Shown: positions 1-6,784 of the stretch, one piece after another | Numbering within the stretch: position 1 is the first letter of the stretch | Layout of the letters: each line of letters starts with the position of its first letter | From: PNAI01 sp035501735 | GTDB taxonomy: Bacteria > Pseudomonadota > Alphaproteobacteria > Rhizobiales > Xanthobacteraceae | Length of the DNA stretch: 29,320 nt | Direction: 5' to 3' | Assembly (NCBI GenBank): GCA_035501735.1 | Contig: DATJVR010000070.1 | Coordinates: 1 to 29,320, forward strand | The notes under the pieces: generated by a model | Databases searched by the model: none | The model's input: the letters and a program-made list of their open reading frames with translations, nothing else | What the model was told of the DNA's origin: nothing | Position numbers and translations under genes: made by a program

Positions 1-1031
1 TCATCGTAGCGGGCTTCTCGCAATACTTTCACGTATTTTTCCGCCATCTCTTTCAAATCCGTTCTGAATTTATTGATCTTCTGCGAGTTCTGTATTCCGA
101 AATAGTTAGCCGACACATCAGCCAAACCGATAATCAAGTCACTTACACTTTCATCGATCGCTTCCTGGTAGGAACCATCTACTCCTTCCATAAACAGATT
201 CGCAGCTTCTCGTTGGGCAAATGGTGCCAAAATAGCTGGGTTCTGTCTGGTAATTGCCGCAGGATCTTTTGTTATCAGCTTGAGTCGATTCGCAAAAATT
301 CCATCCGTTTGGTATGAAACCAAGCTTGGATAAAACTCCTGTGACCCGTATCCAGCAATGACAATTCCAGCAAAATCGTCAGAGACAATATCGCGCAACA
401 CCGCCTCATGAAGGAGTTTCACGAAGCGCCGCAATTGCGCACTAGAGGGCTTAATCCGCGCAAATAAGTCGTCAGCAATCTTAGTGACGACCCCGGGATA
501 TATTGATGCCAATCGGTTTGCTGAAATGTTCTTTAAATTACGATTCCGTGGACTCGACTGAATATTCTTTTCAAATTCGTCGAGCACGAGAGAGAATGCG
601 CGCAGAGCATCGCCTGTTAGCCTTGGCTGCGGAATGCTTATCTTCTCTTCCCTGCATTTCTCGTAAAATTGCTCACGAATCGAACGGCAAAAATCAGTCA
701 GGATACTTTTAAAATTATATTCTTGATCGTTCTTAGTAACGTGCGCCTTTGTTCTCAAGTAACGAACGAAAGCGTTCGCGTATTCCTTCACAGAGCGTTT
801 GCTTTTCTTTCCCAACGCCTCTCTGAATTCTTTGATGATCAATTCAAATGGCACCGTGTTAAGCTCGGTGCCATTCCAAATCATGATCCCGATGGGATGA
901 TGCTTAGACAGAGTAAAAAGCTTGTTTGCTGTATTATAGGTTTTGTCGCCATTGATAGTGGCGATAGTCACGGTGCTATCGGCTGCTAGCGCGACCCCCA
1001 GCTTATTCAAAACTGCAACTTCAGCTGTCAT
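1..1031 (-). CDS. Proteasome-like Ntn hydrolase (3' end beyond window)
   Basis: An open frame of 343 codons runs from ATG at 1031 to the left edge with no stop, so the C-terminus is outside the window. After removal of Met the protein would begin with Thr. Counting that Thr as 1, the start (TAEVAV..., G11, LAADS with D17 and S18) lines up with 20S proteasome beta subunits, where Thr1, Asp17 and Lys33 are catalytic. A KLF segment (K36) followed by PIGIMIWNG resembles the proteasome Lys33 strand and Gly47 turn with a three-residue insertion. Near residues 221-240 IVIAGYGS...YPSLVSY resembles the proteasome strand ending in a bound-substrate/prosequence-facing turn. About 100 residues in between have no proteasome counterpart. 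The gene overlaps the upstream small ORF by 11 bases and has a GGTGGA box before its ATG. It is clearly richer in A+T than the rest of the window, which suggests transfer. The CDS is secure; the fold assignment is inference from motifs, and activity is unknown. Confidence 0.72.
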   Translation of the reverse strand, partial: MTAEVAVLNKLGVALAADSTVTIATINGDKTYNTANKLFTLSKHHPIGIMIWNGTELNTVPFELIIKEFREALGKKSKRSVKEYANAFVRYLRTKAHVTKNDQEYNFKSILTDFCRSIREQFYEKCREEKISIPQPRLTGDALRAFSLVLDEFEKNIQSSPRNRNLKNISANRLASIYPGVVTKIADDLFARIKPSSAQLRRFVKLLHEAVLRDIVSDDFAGIVIAGYGSQEFYPSLVSYQTDGIFANRLKLITKDPAAITRQNPAILAPFAQREAANLFMEGVDGSYQEAIDESVSDLIIGLADVSANYFGIQNSQKINKFRTDLKEMAEKYVKVLREARYD

Positions 1032-1272
1032 CCGAATTCCACCGGGCCTTTGCGGCTCGGCGGGCAATTTCAGCGCGCCTCTTTTCAGAGAGTTTTTCGG
1101 CTCGCGCCTTGCCCCCCTTAAGCCCCCCAAGTCTCCCCAAGGCGACGGCAGCGGGATTCTTGCCTTCGTCCTCAGGTTGAGGCTTATCATCGGTTCGCGC
1201 GCTGGCGGCGTCAATGATCGCCTTCGCGAGTTGATTGGGGTCTTTCGGGCGCTTTCTTGAGCGGTCAGGCAT
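1021..1272 (-). CDS. Small basic protein with KGG/AAxARW motif, 83 aa
   Basis: This 83-residue protein has a polar N-terminus (MPDRSRKRPKDPNQLA) and a basic C-terminal module, GRLGGLKGGKARAEKLS then RRAEIARRAAKARW (about residues 46-79). Such glycine-lysine and Ala-Arg-Trp modules recur in small uncharacterised bacterial proteins; I recognise the pattern but no function, and nucleic-acid binding would only be a guess from the charge. The start at ATG 1272 is preferred because the family begins near this point; an in-frame TTG at 1326 would add 18 unconvincing residues. No strong Shine-Dalgarno is visible. Its stop lies inside the start region of the proteasome-like gene (11-base overlap), so the two are probably one transcription unit and may act together. 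Confidence 0.7.
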   Translation of the reverse strand: MPDRSRKRPKDPNQLAKAIIDAASARTDDKPQPEDEGKNPAAVALGRLGGLKGGKARAEKLSEKRRAEIARRAAKARWNSDDS

Positions 1273-1350
1273 GTGGGCACCATGCCATAGGTAGGCACCC
1301 GATTCCCAGGGGCAAGATGGTTGCACTCAGGACTGTTCATGTGGAAAACC

Positions 1351-1473
1351 ACCCACTACCCAAGTCAGGGTAGTGGGTCAGTTCATTTTTCTAGCCGGAA
1401 AAAGAATGAACGGACCCATTACCCAAGTCAGGATAGTGGGTCAGACCCATTACCCAAGTCGGGGTAGTTGGTC
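1351..1473. repeat. Phased array of ~31-nt hairpin repeats
   Basis: Three copies of an imperfect inverted repeat occur at 1351-1378, 1414-1441 and 1445-1472. Each has arms of the ACCCACTACCC / GGGTAGTGGGT type around a six-base AAGTC(A/G) loop. Copy 1 has a perfect 11-bp stem; copies 2 and 3 carry mismatches. The offsets are 63 and 31 bases, so the units sit on a 31-31.5 base period. The empty position between copies 1 and 2 (1381-1411) is filled by a different inverted repeat, GTTCATT...AATGAAC. The array lies between two divergent genes (small basic protein on minus, Imm-like gene on plus), so it could be an operator or a mobile repeat cluster. Confidence 0.85.
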
Positions 1474-1534
1474 TCCGTGCATTCCGTTAATCCAATCCTC
1501 GCAAACTGCCGACTCCCTACCCGCACGACACCGC

Positions 1535-2182
1535 ATGCGATTGATTCAAACCGGAACCGGCCTGGCCGCGATCATCGTGCTGCTGGTCGTTTTCTATTTT
1601 CTACCCGGCATCATCGCGTGGCTTTATCGTCGGGAGCGCGCGGGCACGATTTTCCTGGTCAACGCGCTGGCCGGCTGGACCCTGATCGGCTGGGTCGCCG
1701 CGCTGATCTGGTCCACCAACAGAGACGTCAAGCCGCTCGAGGAGCTGCATCCCGAGCCGCACTACCGCGCGCAAAAATGGCTCATCGTCGTGGTGTCGAT
1801 GGCCGGGCTCGTGCTCACCATGCAGATCGTGCGTGTCTATATCCTCAACTCCGAATCGCGCTCGGCCGTCGACAGCACGCGCGCACTCGATCCGACCAGC
1901 GTCCGCCTGACCCGCTATGAAGTCCGAAAGGACACCGCCGGGCTCACCGCCAAGGGCAGCTTCACCATCAGGAACAACAACAGTTTCAAGGTGAAGGACG
2001 TGGTGGTGAAATGCGTCCATGCCACGATCGACGGCACTTTGCTCGACAGCACCACGGTGACGCTCAACCACAGCATCGAACCCTTCTACGATTTGCGCAT
2101 CACGGATGTCGACATGGGAACGATTCCCGGTACGACCGCGAATTCGAGCTGCGCGACGATCGGATTCACCCCACAGGAATGA
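1535..2182 (+). CDS. Superinfection immunity (Imm-like) membrane protein
   Basis: The 215-residue product starts with a hydrophobic module (about residues 8-60) containing FYFLPGIIAWL and NALAGWTLIGWVAALIWS. This is the hallmark of the T4 Imm / superinfection-immunity family (PF14373), small membrane proteins that in phage T4 block DNA entry of related phages but which are also common, with unknown role, in bacterial chromosomes. A third membrane helix lies at about 82-104. Residues 120-215 form a soluble, beta-rich-looking tail (SVRLTRYEV, KGSFTIRNNN, two Cys) resembling domains that evaluate as FxLYD-like; that part is inference. Topology of the tail is not settled. The start at 1535 is chosen because the frame upstream runs into the hairpin repeats; no clear Shine-Dalgarno is seen. 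The gene is single, divergent from the minus-strand pair on its left and convergent with lolD. Confidence 0.75.
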   Translation: MRLIQTGTGLAAIIVLLVVFYFLPGIIAWLYRRERAGTIFLVNALAGWTLIGWVAALIWSTNRDVKPLEELHPEPHYRAQKWLIVVVSMAGLVLTMQIVRVYILNSESRSAVDSTRALDPTSVRLTRYEVRKDTAGLTAKGSFTIRNNNSFKVKDVVVKCVHATIDGTLLDSTTVTLNHSIEPFYDLRITDVDMGTIPGTTANSSCATIGFTPQE

Positions 2183-2368
2183 CTGGCTCGCGCGGGGAAC
2201 CTTTCGGTCTGTTCTGTGTTGGGTAAGGGTGCGGCGGCCCCCTGAGCAGAGGGTGGTGGATTTAGGCCACAATTCCTTCACCCCCACCCACTCCATGCAT
2301 CTGGCATGTCATGGCGGCGTGCCGGAGTTTGTCCGTCGAGCAGGTTTTTGCCCGCCGTCCGGCCGGCA

Positions 2369-3061
2369 TCACTGGAGTTCGATCACCATTCCGTCTCTGA
2401 TCGTCACCCGCCGATCCATGCGGCGGGCGATATCCATGTTATGGGTTGCGATCAGCACCGTGAGCTTGGCCGCGCGGATGAGCTGTGAAAGCGCGTCGAA
2501 CACGTGCTCGGACGTGTGGGGATCGAGATTCCCGGTCGGCTCGTCGGCGAGCAGGATCCGTGGTGCGTTGGCGACCGCCCGCGCGATCGCAACGCGCTGC
2601 TGCTCGCCGCCCGAAAGCTCCGCCGGCCGGTGCGTGAGCCGTTCCTGCAACCCGAGATAGCTCAACAACTCGGTCGCGCGCCGCGCCGCCTGCTCCTTCG
2701 GCAATCCGCGGATCATCTGCGGCAGGATCACGTTTTCCAGCGCCGAGAACTCCGGCAGCAGATGATGGGCCTGGTACACGAACCCGATCTGCGTCCGCCG
2801 GATCCGCGTCCGTGTATCGTCGTCGAGATCGGCAGTCGGCTGGCCGTGAATATAGACCTCGCCCGCATTCTGATGCTCGAGCAGGCCCGCGATGTGCAGC
2901 AGCGTGGACTTGCCCGCGCCCGACGGCGCCACCAGCGCCACCGACTGTCCTGCCCACAGCGCCAGCTCGGCACCCTTCAGGATGTCGAGCGTGGCGCCGC
3001 CCTGCCAATAGTGGCGCTCGATTTTGTGCAGGTAAATAACCGGAGCTTCGCGCTGCGCCAT
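2369..3061 (-). CDS. lolD: Lipoprotein-releasing ABC transporter ATPase LolD
   Basis: This 230-residue ATPase powers the Lol ABC complex, which extracts outer-membrane lipoproteins from the inner membrane and passes them to LolA. Visible parts are Walker A (APSGAGKST, residues 45-53, with Ala in place of the first Gly, as often seen in alphaproteobacterial LolD), the ABC signature LSGGEQQR and Walker B with ILLADEPTGNLD. It starts 3 bases after the lolC/E stop, so both are cotranscribed. MacB-type and FtsE-type ATPases share these motifs; the LolC/E-type permease next door decides the assignment. The 186 bases between its stop and the convergent Imm-like gene hold no clear terminator. Confidence 0.93.
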   Translation of the reverse strand: MAQREAPVIYLHKIERHYWQGGATLDILKGAELALWAGQSVALVAPSGAGKSTLLHIAGLLEHQNAGEVYIHGQPTADLDDDTRTRIRRTQIGFVYQAHHLLPEFSALENVILPQMIRGLPKEQAARRATELLSYLGLQERLTHRPAELSGGEQQRVAIARAVANAPRILLADEPTGNLDPHTSEHVFDALSQLIRAAKLTVLIATHNMDIARRMDRRVTIRDGMVIELQ

Positions 3062-3064
3062 CGA

Positions 3065-4333
3065 TCACTCGTAGCGTAGCGCTTCAACGGGATCGAGACG
3101 CGCCGCACGCCACGAGGGATAGAGAGTTGCCAGTATTGTCAGGATAAGCGCCAGGACGACCACGGCCGTTGTTTCGCCGAAGTCCATCACCGCAGGCAGC
3201 CGGGATAGAAAATATATCTCGGGTGGGAAGATCGGCATGCCGGCGAGCCACGACATGAACTGCCTGATCGATTCGATGTTGAGGCAGACCACAAGCCCGA
3301 GGACGAAACCCACCATATCGCCGATCACCCCGACCGACGCGCCGGTAATCAGGAATATCCGCATGATCGCGCCGCGCGTCGCGCCCATGGTGCGCAGGAT
3401 GCCGATGTCGCGGCCCTTGTCCTTCACCAACATGATGAGCGATGAGGCGATGTTGAACGCCGCCACCACCACGATCAACAGGAGGATCATGAACATCACG
3501 TTGCGCTCGACCTGCAGCGCGCTGAAGAACGTTGCGTTGCGCTGCCGCCAGTCGATCATAAAGATCGGCCGTTCAGCCGCCGTCGTGACCAGCTGGCGGT
3601 ACTGATCGATCCTGTCGGGATTCTCCGTGTAGATCTCGATCGCGGTGACGTCGCCCGCGCGGTTGAAATAGGCCTGCGCTTCGGTCAGCGGCATGAACAC
3701 GATGGTGCTGTCGTATTCCGACATGCCGATGTCAAACACGCCGGCGATCTTGTAATTTTTCGTGCGCGGCGTCGATCCGAACGGCGTCATCACGCCGCGC
3801 GGGGAAAGCAGCACCACCGAATCGCCGGTGTGCACGGCCAGCACGTCGGCGAGCCGCCGGCCGATCACGATGCCTTGGTCCTGGTCAAACCCTTCCAGCG
3901 ACCCCTGCACGATATTTTTGCCGACCGCCGGCAGCCTGGCGAGGTCCTCCTCGCGAATCCCGCGCACCAGCACGCCGGTGGCATTGACCGGCGACGACGC
4001 CAGCGCCTGCCCCTCGATCAGCGGCACCGCGAGCACGACGCCCGGCACCTTCGAGATTCGATCGGCAACGGCGGCGTAGTCGGTGAGCGGCTTCTCCTGC
4101 GGCTGCACGATCAGGTGTCCGTTGATGCCCAGAATCTTGTCGAGCAGTTCCTTGCGAAAGCCGTTCATCACCGCCATCACGATGATGAGGGTGGCGACGC
4201 CGAGCATGATGCCGAGAAAGGAAAATCCCGCGATGACCGAAATTAATCCTTCCTTGCGCCGCGACCGCAGGTAGCGCAGCGCGATCATCCATTCGAAGGG
4301 GGAGAACGCCCGGGTGCCGACAGATTCGCTCAT
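3065..4333 (-). CDS. lolC: Lipoprotein-releasing permease LolC/LolE
   Basis: This is the membrane subunit of the Lol lipoprotein-release transporter, 422 residues. It shows the family layout: an N-terminal cytoplasmic segment (FEWMIALRYLRSRRKEG), one membrane helix near residues 30-55, a periplasmic domain of about 200 residues, and three C-terminal helices (starting around VMFMILLLIVVVAAFNIAS). The C-terminus ends in the usual ARLDPVEALRYE. A single permease gene is present, as is usual in alphaproteobacteria where LolC and LolE are not separate; the symbol is therefore by family only. ATG at 4333 is preferred to the TTG one codon upstream. The gene follows proS by 88 bases, and lolD follows 3 bases later. 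Confidence 0.93.
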   Translation of the reverse strand: MSESVGTRAFSPFEWMIALRYLRSRRKEGLISVIAGFSFLGIMLGVATLIIVMAVMNGFRKELLDKILGINGHLIVQPQEKPLTDYAAVADRISKVPGVVLAVPLIEGQALASSPVNATGVLVRGIREEDLARLPAVGKNIVQGSLEGFDQDQGIVIGRRLADVLAVHTGDSVVLLSPRGVMTPFGSTPRTKNYKIAGVFDIGMSEYDSTIVFMPLTEAQAYFNRAGDVTAIEIYTENPDRIDQYRQLVTTAAERPIFMIDWRQRNATFFSALQVERNVMFMILLLIVVVAAFNIASSLIMLVKDKGRDIGILRTMGATRGAIMRIFLITGASVGVIGDMVGFVLGLVVCLNIESIRQFMSWLAGMPIFPPEIYFLSRLPAVMDFGETTAVVVLALILTILATLYPSWRAARLDPVEALRYE

Positions 4334-4421
4334 CAATCGCTCGTGCCTTACCCGATTGCATCCGATTCTGGCGGTTTCAAGCTACTGCCTGACCCTAAAA
4401 CTGCGCTCAATGCGCACAGGT

Positions 4422-5744
4422 TCATCGCGTTAACAGATCGACTGCCGCGGCCGGGCTTAGGTTTTCCCGGCTCCCGTCGGCGCGCTTCTTGACCTCAAAC
4501 GTGCCGGCAGCCAGGCCTTTGGGCCCGATCAGGACTTGCCAGGGCACACCGATCAGGTCTGCGGTCGCGAACTTCGAGCCCGGGCGCTCATCGAGGTCAT
4601 TGTACAGAACCTCGATGCCCTTTGCCGAAAGCGCCCGATAGAGAGTGTCCGCAGCCTGGTCGGTCGCGCTGTCGCCCTGCTTGAGGTTGAGGATCATCAC
4701 CTTGAACGGCGCCACCGCCTCCGGCCACTTGATGCCGGCATCGTCGTGTGACGCTTCGATGATGGCCGCGACCAGCCGGCTCGGCCCGATGCCATAGGAG
4801 CCCATGTGCACCGGATGCTCGGCGCCGTCGGGGCCGTTCACCACGGCTTTCATCGGCTCGGAATATTTCGTTCCGAAATAGAAGATGTGGCCGACCTCGA
4901 TGCCGCGGGCCGACACCTGCTTGTCTGCCGGCAGCTTGGCGAACGCGTCCGCCTCGTGCTTTTCCGAGGTCGCCGCATAGAGCGACGTCCACTTGTCGAC
5001 GATCGTCTGCAGGCCGGCCACGTCGTCGAAATTCACGTCCGGCCCCGGCACCGGAAAGTCCAGATAATCGCGATGACAGAACACTTCCGACTCGCCGGTC
5101 GAGGCTAAAATGATGAATTCATGGCTTAAATTGCCACCGATCGGGCCGCTTTCCGCGACCATCGGGATGGATTTCAGTCCCAGCCGGGCGAAGGTCCGCA
5201 GATAGGCGACGAACATGCGGTTGTAGGCGTGTTTGGCCCCGGCAAAATCCAGGTCGAAGGAATAGGCATCCTTCATGAGGAATTCGCGGCCCCGCATCAG
5301 GCCGAAGCGCGGCCTGATCTCGTCCCGGAACTTCCATTGGATGTGATAGAGATTGAGCGGCAGGTCTTTGTACGAGCGCACATAGGCGCGGAAAATTTCC
5401 GTGATCATTTCCTCATTGGTCGGACCGTAGAGCATCTCGCGCTCGTGGCGGTCTTCGATGCGCAGCATTTCTTTTCCGTACGCATCGTAGCGTCCGCTTT
5501 CGCGCCAGAGGTCGGCCGATTGAATCGTCGGCATCAGGAGCTCTATCGCGCCCGAACGATCCTGTTCCTCGCGCACGATGGCGCAGACTTTTTGCAGCAC
5601 CCGAAAGCCGAGCGGCAGGAACGCATAAATCCCCGCCGCCTCCTGCCGCATCATGCCCGCGCGCAGCATCAGCCGGTGTGAAACGATGTCCGCCTCTTTC
5701 GGAACCTCACGCAGGATCGGGAGAAAAAATTTTGAGAGCCGCAT
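4422..5744 (-). CDS. proS: Prolyl-tRNA synthetase, short alphaproteobacterial type
   Basis: This enzyme charges tRNA-Pro with proline in the cytoplasm. At 440 residues it is the short alphaproteobacterial ProRS that lacks the ~180-residue editing (INS) domain of the long bacterial form. Class II motifs are visible: motif 1 region (MRQEAAGIYAFLPLG, near residue 32), motif 2 (FRDEIRPRFGLMRGREFLMKD split over about 141-160), motif 3 with GSYGIGPSRL, and a C-terminal anticodon-binding domain (PFKVMILNLKQGD onward). ATG at 5744 is chosen over the GTG one codon upstream because family members begin MRLSKFFLP. It heads the proS-lolC-lolD group. No T-box or other leader structure is evident in the 300 bases upstream. 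Confidence 0.96.
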   Translation of the reverse strand: MRLSKFFLPILREVPKEADIVSHRLMLRAGMMRQEAAGIYAFLPLGFRVLQKVCAIVREEQDRSGAIELLMPTIQSADLWRESGRYDAYGKEMLRIEDRHEREMLYGPTNEEMITEIFRAYVRSYKDLPLNLYHIQWKFRDEIRPRFGLMRGREFLMKDAYSFDLDFAGAKHAYNRMFVAYLRTFARLGLKSIPMVAESGPIGGNLSHEFIILASTGESEVFCHRDYLDFPVPGPDVNFDDVAGLQTIVDKWTSLYAATSEKHEADAFAKLPADKQVSARGIEVGHIFYFGTKYSEPMKAVVNGPDGAEHPVHMGSYGIGPSRLVAAIIEASHDDAGIKWPEAVAPFKVMILNLKQGDSATDQAADTLYRALSAKGIEVLYNDLDERPGSKFATADLIGVPWQVLIGPKGLAAGTFEVKKRADGSRENLSPAAAVDLLTR

Positions 5745-6052
5745 CACGTTCTCGTGAGGTCAAGTTTATTAAGACCAATATCAGTGAAATATCATTGTCA
5801 TGAAAAAAACAAGGCGGAAACGCGTGTGATCTCGCAGGGGATAACCTGAGTCGCATTAATGACATCAATCCGACGATTGGCTACGGTCCGCGCGCCCTGA
5901 GATTCTATCTTTCTCGACGGTCCCAGGAGTGCGGCACAGACTAGGTAGGAACATTCCACAGTACGCGATCACTCTACGACTCGATCACATACCGATCACA
6001 TGCCGCCTCGAAAACGTACCGCGTGTCGGGGCAATCGATCAGACGAAAAATT
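5745..6052. other. 308-base intergenic region, no protein gene
   Basis: No coding frame, tRNA or known riboswitch is recognisable. The part next to proS (about 5755-5815) is A+T-rich and must hold the proS promoter, but no pair of -35/-10 boxes stands out. The right end abuts a hairpin terminator whose best U-tract is on the plus strand, so an unrecognised plus-strand small RNA in this stretch is possible. Confidence 0.5.
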
Positions 6053-6076
6053 AGAGCAGGGCAATGGCCCTGCTCT
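6053..6076. terminator. Rho-independent terminator, probably bidirectional
   Basis: A perfect 10-bp stem, AGAGCAGGGC (6053-6062) and GCCCTGCTCT (6067-6076), closes a four-base AATG loop. On the plus strand it is followed at once by a run of seven T (6076-6082); on the minus strand by AATTTTT. On the minus strand it lies 27 bases past the DUF1467 stop and would close the long nuo-birA-rnj-mce unit before proS. Confidence 0.85.
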
Positions 6077-6103
6077 TTTTTTGCGCCGGAATTCTCGCAA
6101 AGC

Positions 6104-6373
6104 TCAACGCGACAGCCTGAGCATGGTCGCGAGATCGTCGATCGTGATCAGGTGCCGCGTGTAAACGAACCAGCATCCGGCAAAAATGATGCTCGCAACC
6201 ACCGTCGTCCACGCAAGCTTCATTTTCAAATTCGCGATCACCGGCGCGCCCGGGTCTGTGCCCGGTGCGCCGCCCTCGCCCTGCGCCGTGACCCCCCACG
6301 GCAAGACGGCAAACAGCACCACCCACCAGATTAGGAAATAAATCGCGATTGCGGTCGAAATCGCCATCGCCAT
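6104..6373 (-). CDS. DUF1467 family inner-membrane protein
   Basis: This 89-residue protein has two predicted membrane helices (about residues 4-27 and 53-72). The first ends in WWVVLFAVLPWGV, followed by a Gly/Pro-rich loop (EGGAPGTDPGAPV) and a LKMKLAWTT stretch, the pattern of DUF1467 (PF07330), a family largely confined to alphaproteobacteria with no assigned function. Its ATG shares one base with the mce stop (TGATG), so translation is coupled to methylmalonyl-CoA epimerase. The gene is the last of its unit, just before the terminator. Confidence 0.9.
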   Translation of the reverse strand: MAMAISTAIAIYFLIWWVVLFAVLPWGVTAQGEGGAPGTDPGAPVIANLKMKLAWTTVVASIIFAGCWFVYTRHLITIDDLATMLRLSR

Positions 6374-6777
6374 CAGGCCTGTTCGAGCTCGATCAGGGTG
6401 CCGGAAAAGTCCTTTGGATGCAGAAAAAGCACGGGTTTTCCGTGGGCTCCCGTTTTCGGCTCGCCGTCCCCCAGAACCCGGGCCCCGACGGCCCTGAGTT
6501 GGTCGCGCGCCACCCGGATATCATCAACCTCATAGCAAATATGGTGCATTCCGCCGTCCGGATTGCGCTCGAGAAACTTCTCGATCGGCGAATTCGCGCC
6601 AAGCGGAGCGATCAACTCGATCTTGGTATTGGGCAGCGTGATGAAAACAGTGGTGACGCCGTGTTCGGGCAAGGGCACCGGCGCAGAGACCGATGCACCG
6701 AGCGTGTCGCGATAAACGCCCGCGACTTTGTCGAGATCGCGCACCGCGATGGCCACGTGATTGAGCCGGCCGATCAT
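6373..6777 (-). CDS. mce: Methylmalonyl-CoA epimerase
   Basis: The 134-residue protein interconverts (2R)- and (2S)-methylmalonyl-CoA, linking propionyl-CoA carboxylation to methylmalonyl-CoA mutase. It is a vicinal-oxygen-chelate protein with two beta-alpha-beta-beta-beta units. Candidate metal ligands are H7 (RLNHVAIAV), H78/H79 (GGMHHICYEV) and E130 (GTLIELEQ), matching the family spacing. ATG at 6777 is used; a longer frame upstream only reads through the end of rnj. It starts 8 bases after the rnj stop and overlaps the DUF1467 gene by one base. Confidence 0.94.
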   Translation of the reverse strand: MIGRLNHVAIAVRDLDKVAGVYRDTLGASVSAPVPLPEHGVTTVFITLPNTKIELIAPLGANSPIEKFLERNPDGGMHHICYEVDDIRVARDQLRAVGARVLGDGEPKTGAHGKPVLFLHPKDFSGTLIELEQA

Positions 6778-6784
6778 CGCGCCC

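Noticed and set aside
503..989. Plus-strand open frames of 60-110 codons over the left edge
   Set aside because: They oppose the long uninterrupted minus-strand frame with proteasome-like motifs and have no features of their own.
1351..1473. CRISPR-like array
   Set aside because: Units are hairpins with nearly no unique spacers, only three copies, and no cas genes are near.
2183..2368. Possible small gene or terminator between the Imm-like gene and lolD
   Set aside because: No frame, hairpin with U-tract or RNA gene could be supported in this convergent gap.
5745..6052. Riboswitch, T-box or SRP/6S-type RNA upstream of proS
   Set aside because: I looked for T-box, SRP Alu and 6S features and found none; only a vague small-RNA possibility remains.
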